Below, piece after piece: positions 6,160-6,848 of a stretch of 6,848 nt of DNA. Source of the stretch: CAYZBF01 sp964476585 (GTDB lineage Bacteria; Hydrothermota; UBA3072); NCBI GenBank assembly GCA_964476585.1, contig CAYZBF010000050.1, positions 1 to 6,848 on the forward strand, read 5' to 3'. Below the pieces are notes generated by a model that was not told the DNA's origin, did no database searches, and saw nothing but the letters and a program-made list of their open reading frames with translations. Position 1 is the first letter of the stretch; each line of letters opens with the position of its first letter. The translations under genes were made by a program, and so were the position numbers.

Positions 6160-6848
6160 ATGGAAATGTGCAATTTGCAAATATGCAATTTGCTTAAAGG
6201 ATATATTCCAGATGACCACAGCCGTCAAGTTACATCGATGTATTATGTTGAGAATCTACTTGAGCAGGGTATTAACCTGAGACTGGTAATGGATCTGGGT
6301 TGTGGAACTTGCAATTCTTTAGACTACTTCCGAAGGAAGAACCCGAATATCAGGTGGGTCGGGTTAGACGTAGAGGAATCGCCACAAGTAGAGTTACGGA
6401 CAAGAACTGATGCAGAGTTCCTTACATTTGACGGTACACATATACCATTTGATGACAATTATTTTGACCTAATCTATTGCAATCAAGTGTTTGAACATGT
6501 GAGGTATCCTATTAATCTATTAAAGGAAGTTCACAGAGTTCTCAGACCCGACGGACATTTTGTTGGTTCAACTTCTCATCTTGAACCCTGTCATTCATAT
6601 AGTGTCTGGAATTACACTCCCTATGGGTTTCGTCTTCTAATAGAAGAAGCTGGCTTGCAATTGGTAGAAATCAGGCCCAGTATCGATGCCCTTACTCTTA
6701 TTACTTGGTGGGGTTTGGGTAGACCCAAATTCTTATCATGTTGGGCAAAAGAATCTCCTCTAAATAGAATTATTAGCATGTATGGGAAAGTAACGCGAAA
6801 AAGTCATACATTTATCAATGCTGTGAAATTACTTTTTTGTGGCCAGTT
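6160..6848 (+). CDS. Class I SAM-dependent methyltransferase (3' end beyond window)
   Basis: An open frame of 229 codons runs off the right edge without a stop. The product is a class I SAM methyltransferase: motif I VMDLGCGTCNS at 43-53, the acidic ribose-binding residue in VGLDVEE (67-73), FDLIYCNQVFEHV at 102-114 (motif IV), EVHRVLRPDGHFVGSTSH at 123-140 (the post-IV helix and strand), then a YGFRLLIEEAGL helix (155-166). This is the Methyltransf_11 pattern seen in O-antigen and capsule loci. The ATG at 6160 has AGGAG 9 nt upstream. Residues 3-12 are encoded by an imperfect 15-bp tandem duplication, and conserved sequence begins only after it. GC is higher (about 43-48% in sampled lines) than in the two methyltransferases at 1157-2583, suggesting a different origin. 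The substrate is unknown; a sugar is inferred from context. Confidence 0.88.
   Translation, partial: MEMCNLQICNLLKGYIPDDHSRQVTSMYYVENLLEQGINLRLVMDLGCGTCNSLDYFRRKNPNIRWVGLDVEESPQVELRTRTDAEFLTFDGTHIPFDDNYFDLIYCNQVFEHVRYPINLLKEVHRVLRPDGHFVGSTSHLEPCHSYSVWNYTPYGFRLLIEEAGLQLVEIRPSIDALTLITWWGLGRPKFLSCWAKESPLNRIISMYGKVTRKSHTFINAVKLLFCGQ
6166..6195 (+). repeat. Two-copy 15-bp tandem repeat at the 5' end of the last gene
   Basis: Copy one is 6166-6180 (ATGTGCAATTTGCAA) and copy two is 6181-6195 (ATATGCAATTTGCTT), identical at 12 of 15 positions and in frame, encoding MCNLQ-ICNLL. The junction contains the 10-bp palindrome ATTTGCAAAT (6173-6182). A recent in-frame duplication is the simplest reading. 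Confidence 0.7.

Overview
The window is part of a bacterial glycan (exopolysaccharide, capsule or O-antigen type) biosynthesis locus. The DNA is mostly AT-rich. It uses AGA and AGG often for arginine, has Shine-Dalgarno sequences of the GGAGG type, and packs genes tightly with an ATGA overlap. This fits a low-GC bacterium, but no gene here is diagnostic of a phylum, so I do not name a taxon. There is no rRNA, tRNA, CRISPR array or intact transposase gene.

Layout. On the minus strand at the left edge is one FkbM-family methyltransferase gene (16-822), with a good sigma70-type promoter and a clear GGAGG ribosome binding site. A 334-nt divergent intergenic region follows (823-1156). It holds that promoter, a degenerate inverted repeat of about 138 nt that resembles paired ends of an IS256-like element, and a clean 7-bp-arm palindrome just upstream of the plus-strand genes. 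On the plus strand come six genes in one direction: a MetW-like SAM methyltransferase (1157-1900), a second SAM methyltransferase (1906-2583), a WcaL-like GT4 glycosyltransferase (2580-3824), a carbohydrate-type sulfotransferase (3877-4944), a second GT-B glycosyltransferase of TuaH-like type (4937-6091), and a third SAM methyltransferase (6160 to the window end, incomplete).

How the genes may work together (inference). The two glycosyltransferases would add sugars to a lipid-linked or growing chain. The sulfotransferase would add sulfate from PAPS, and up to four methyltransferases would O-methylate sugars or related groups. The expected product is a decorated, possibly sulfated and methylated, surface glycan. 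No polymerase, flippase, priming transferase or PAPS synthesis gene is visible, so the locus must extend beyond the window or rely on other loci.

Main oddities. The first plus-strand gene has no ordinary start codon at the right distance from its strong Shine-Dalgarno sequence. The TuaH-like transferase has tyrosine where a conserved glutamate is expected, and its gene contains a G7 run. The second methyltransferase has an altered SAM-binding loop. Base composition changes sharply inside the WcaL-like gene. A 15-bp tandem duplication lies at the very start of the last gene.
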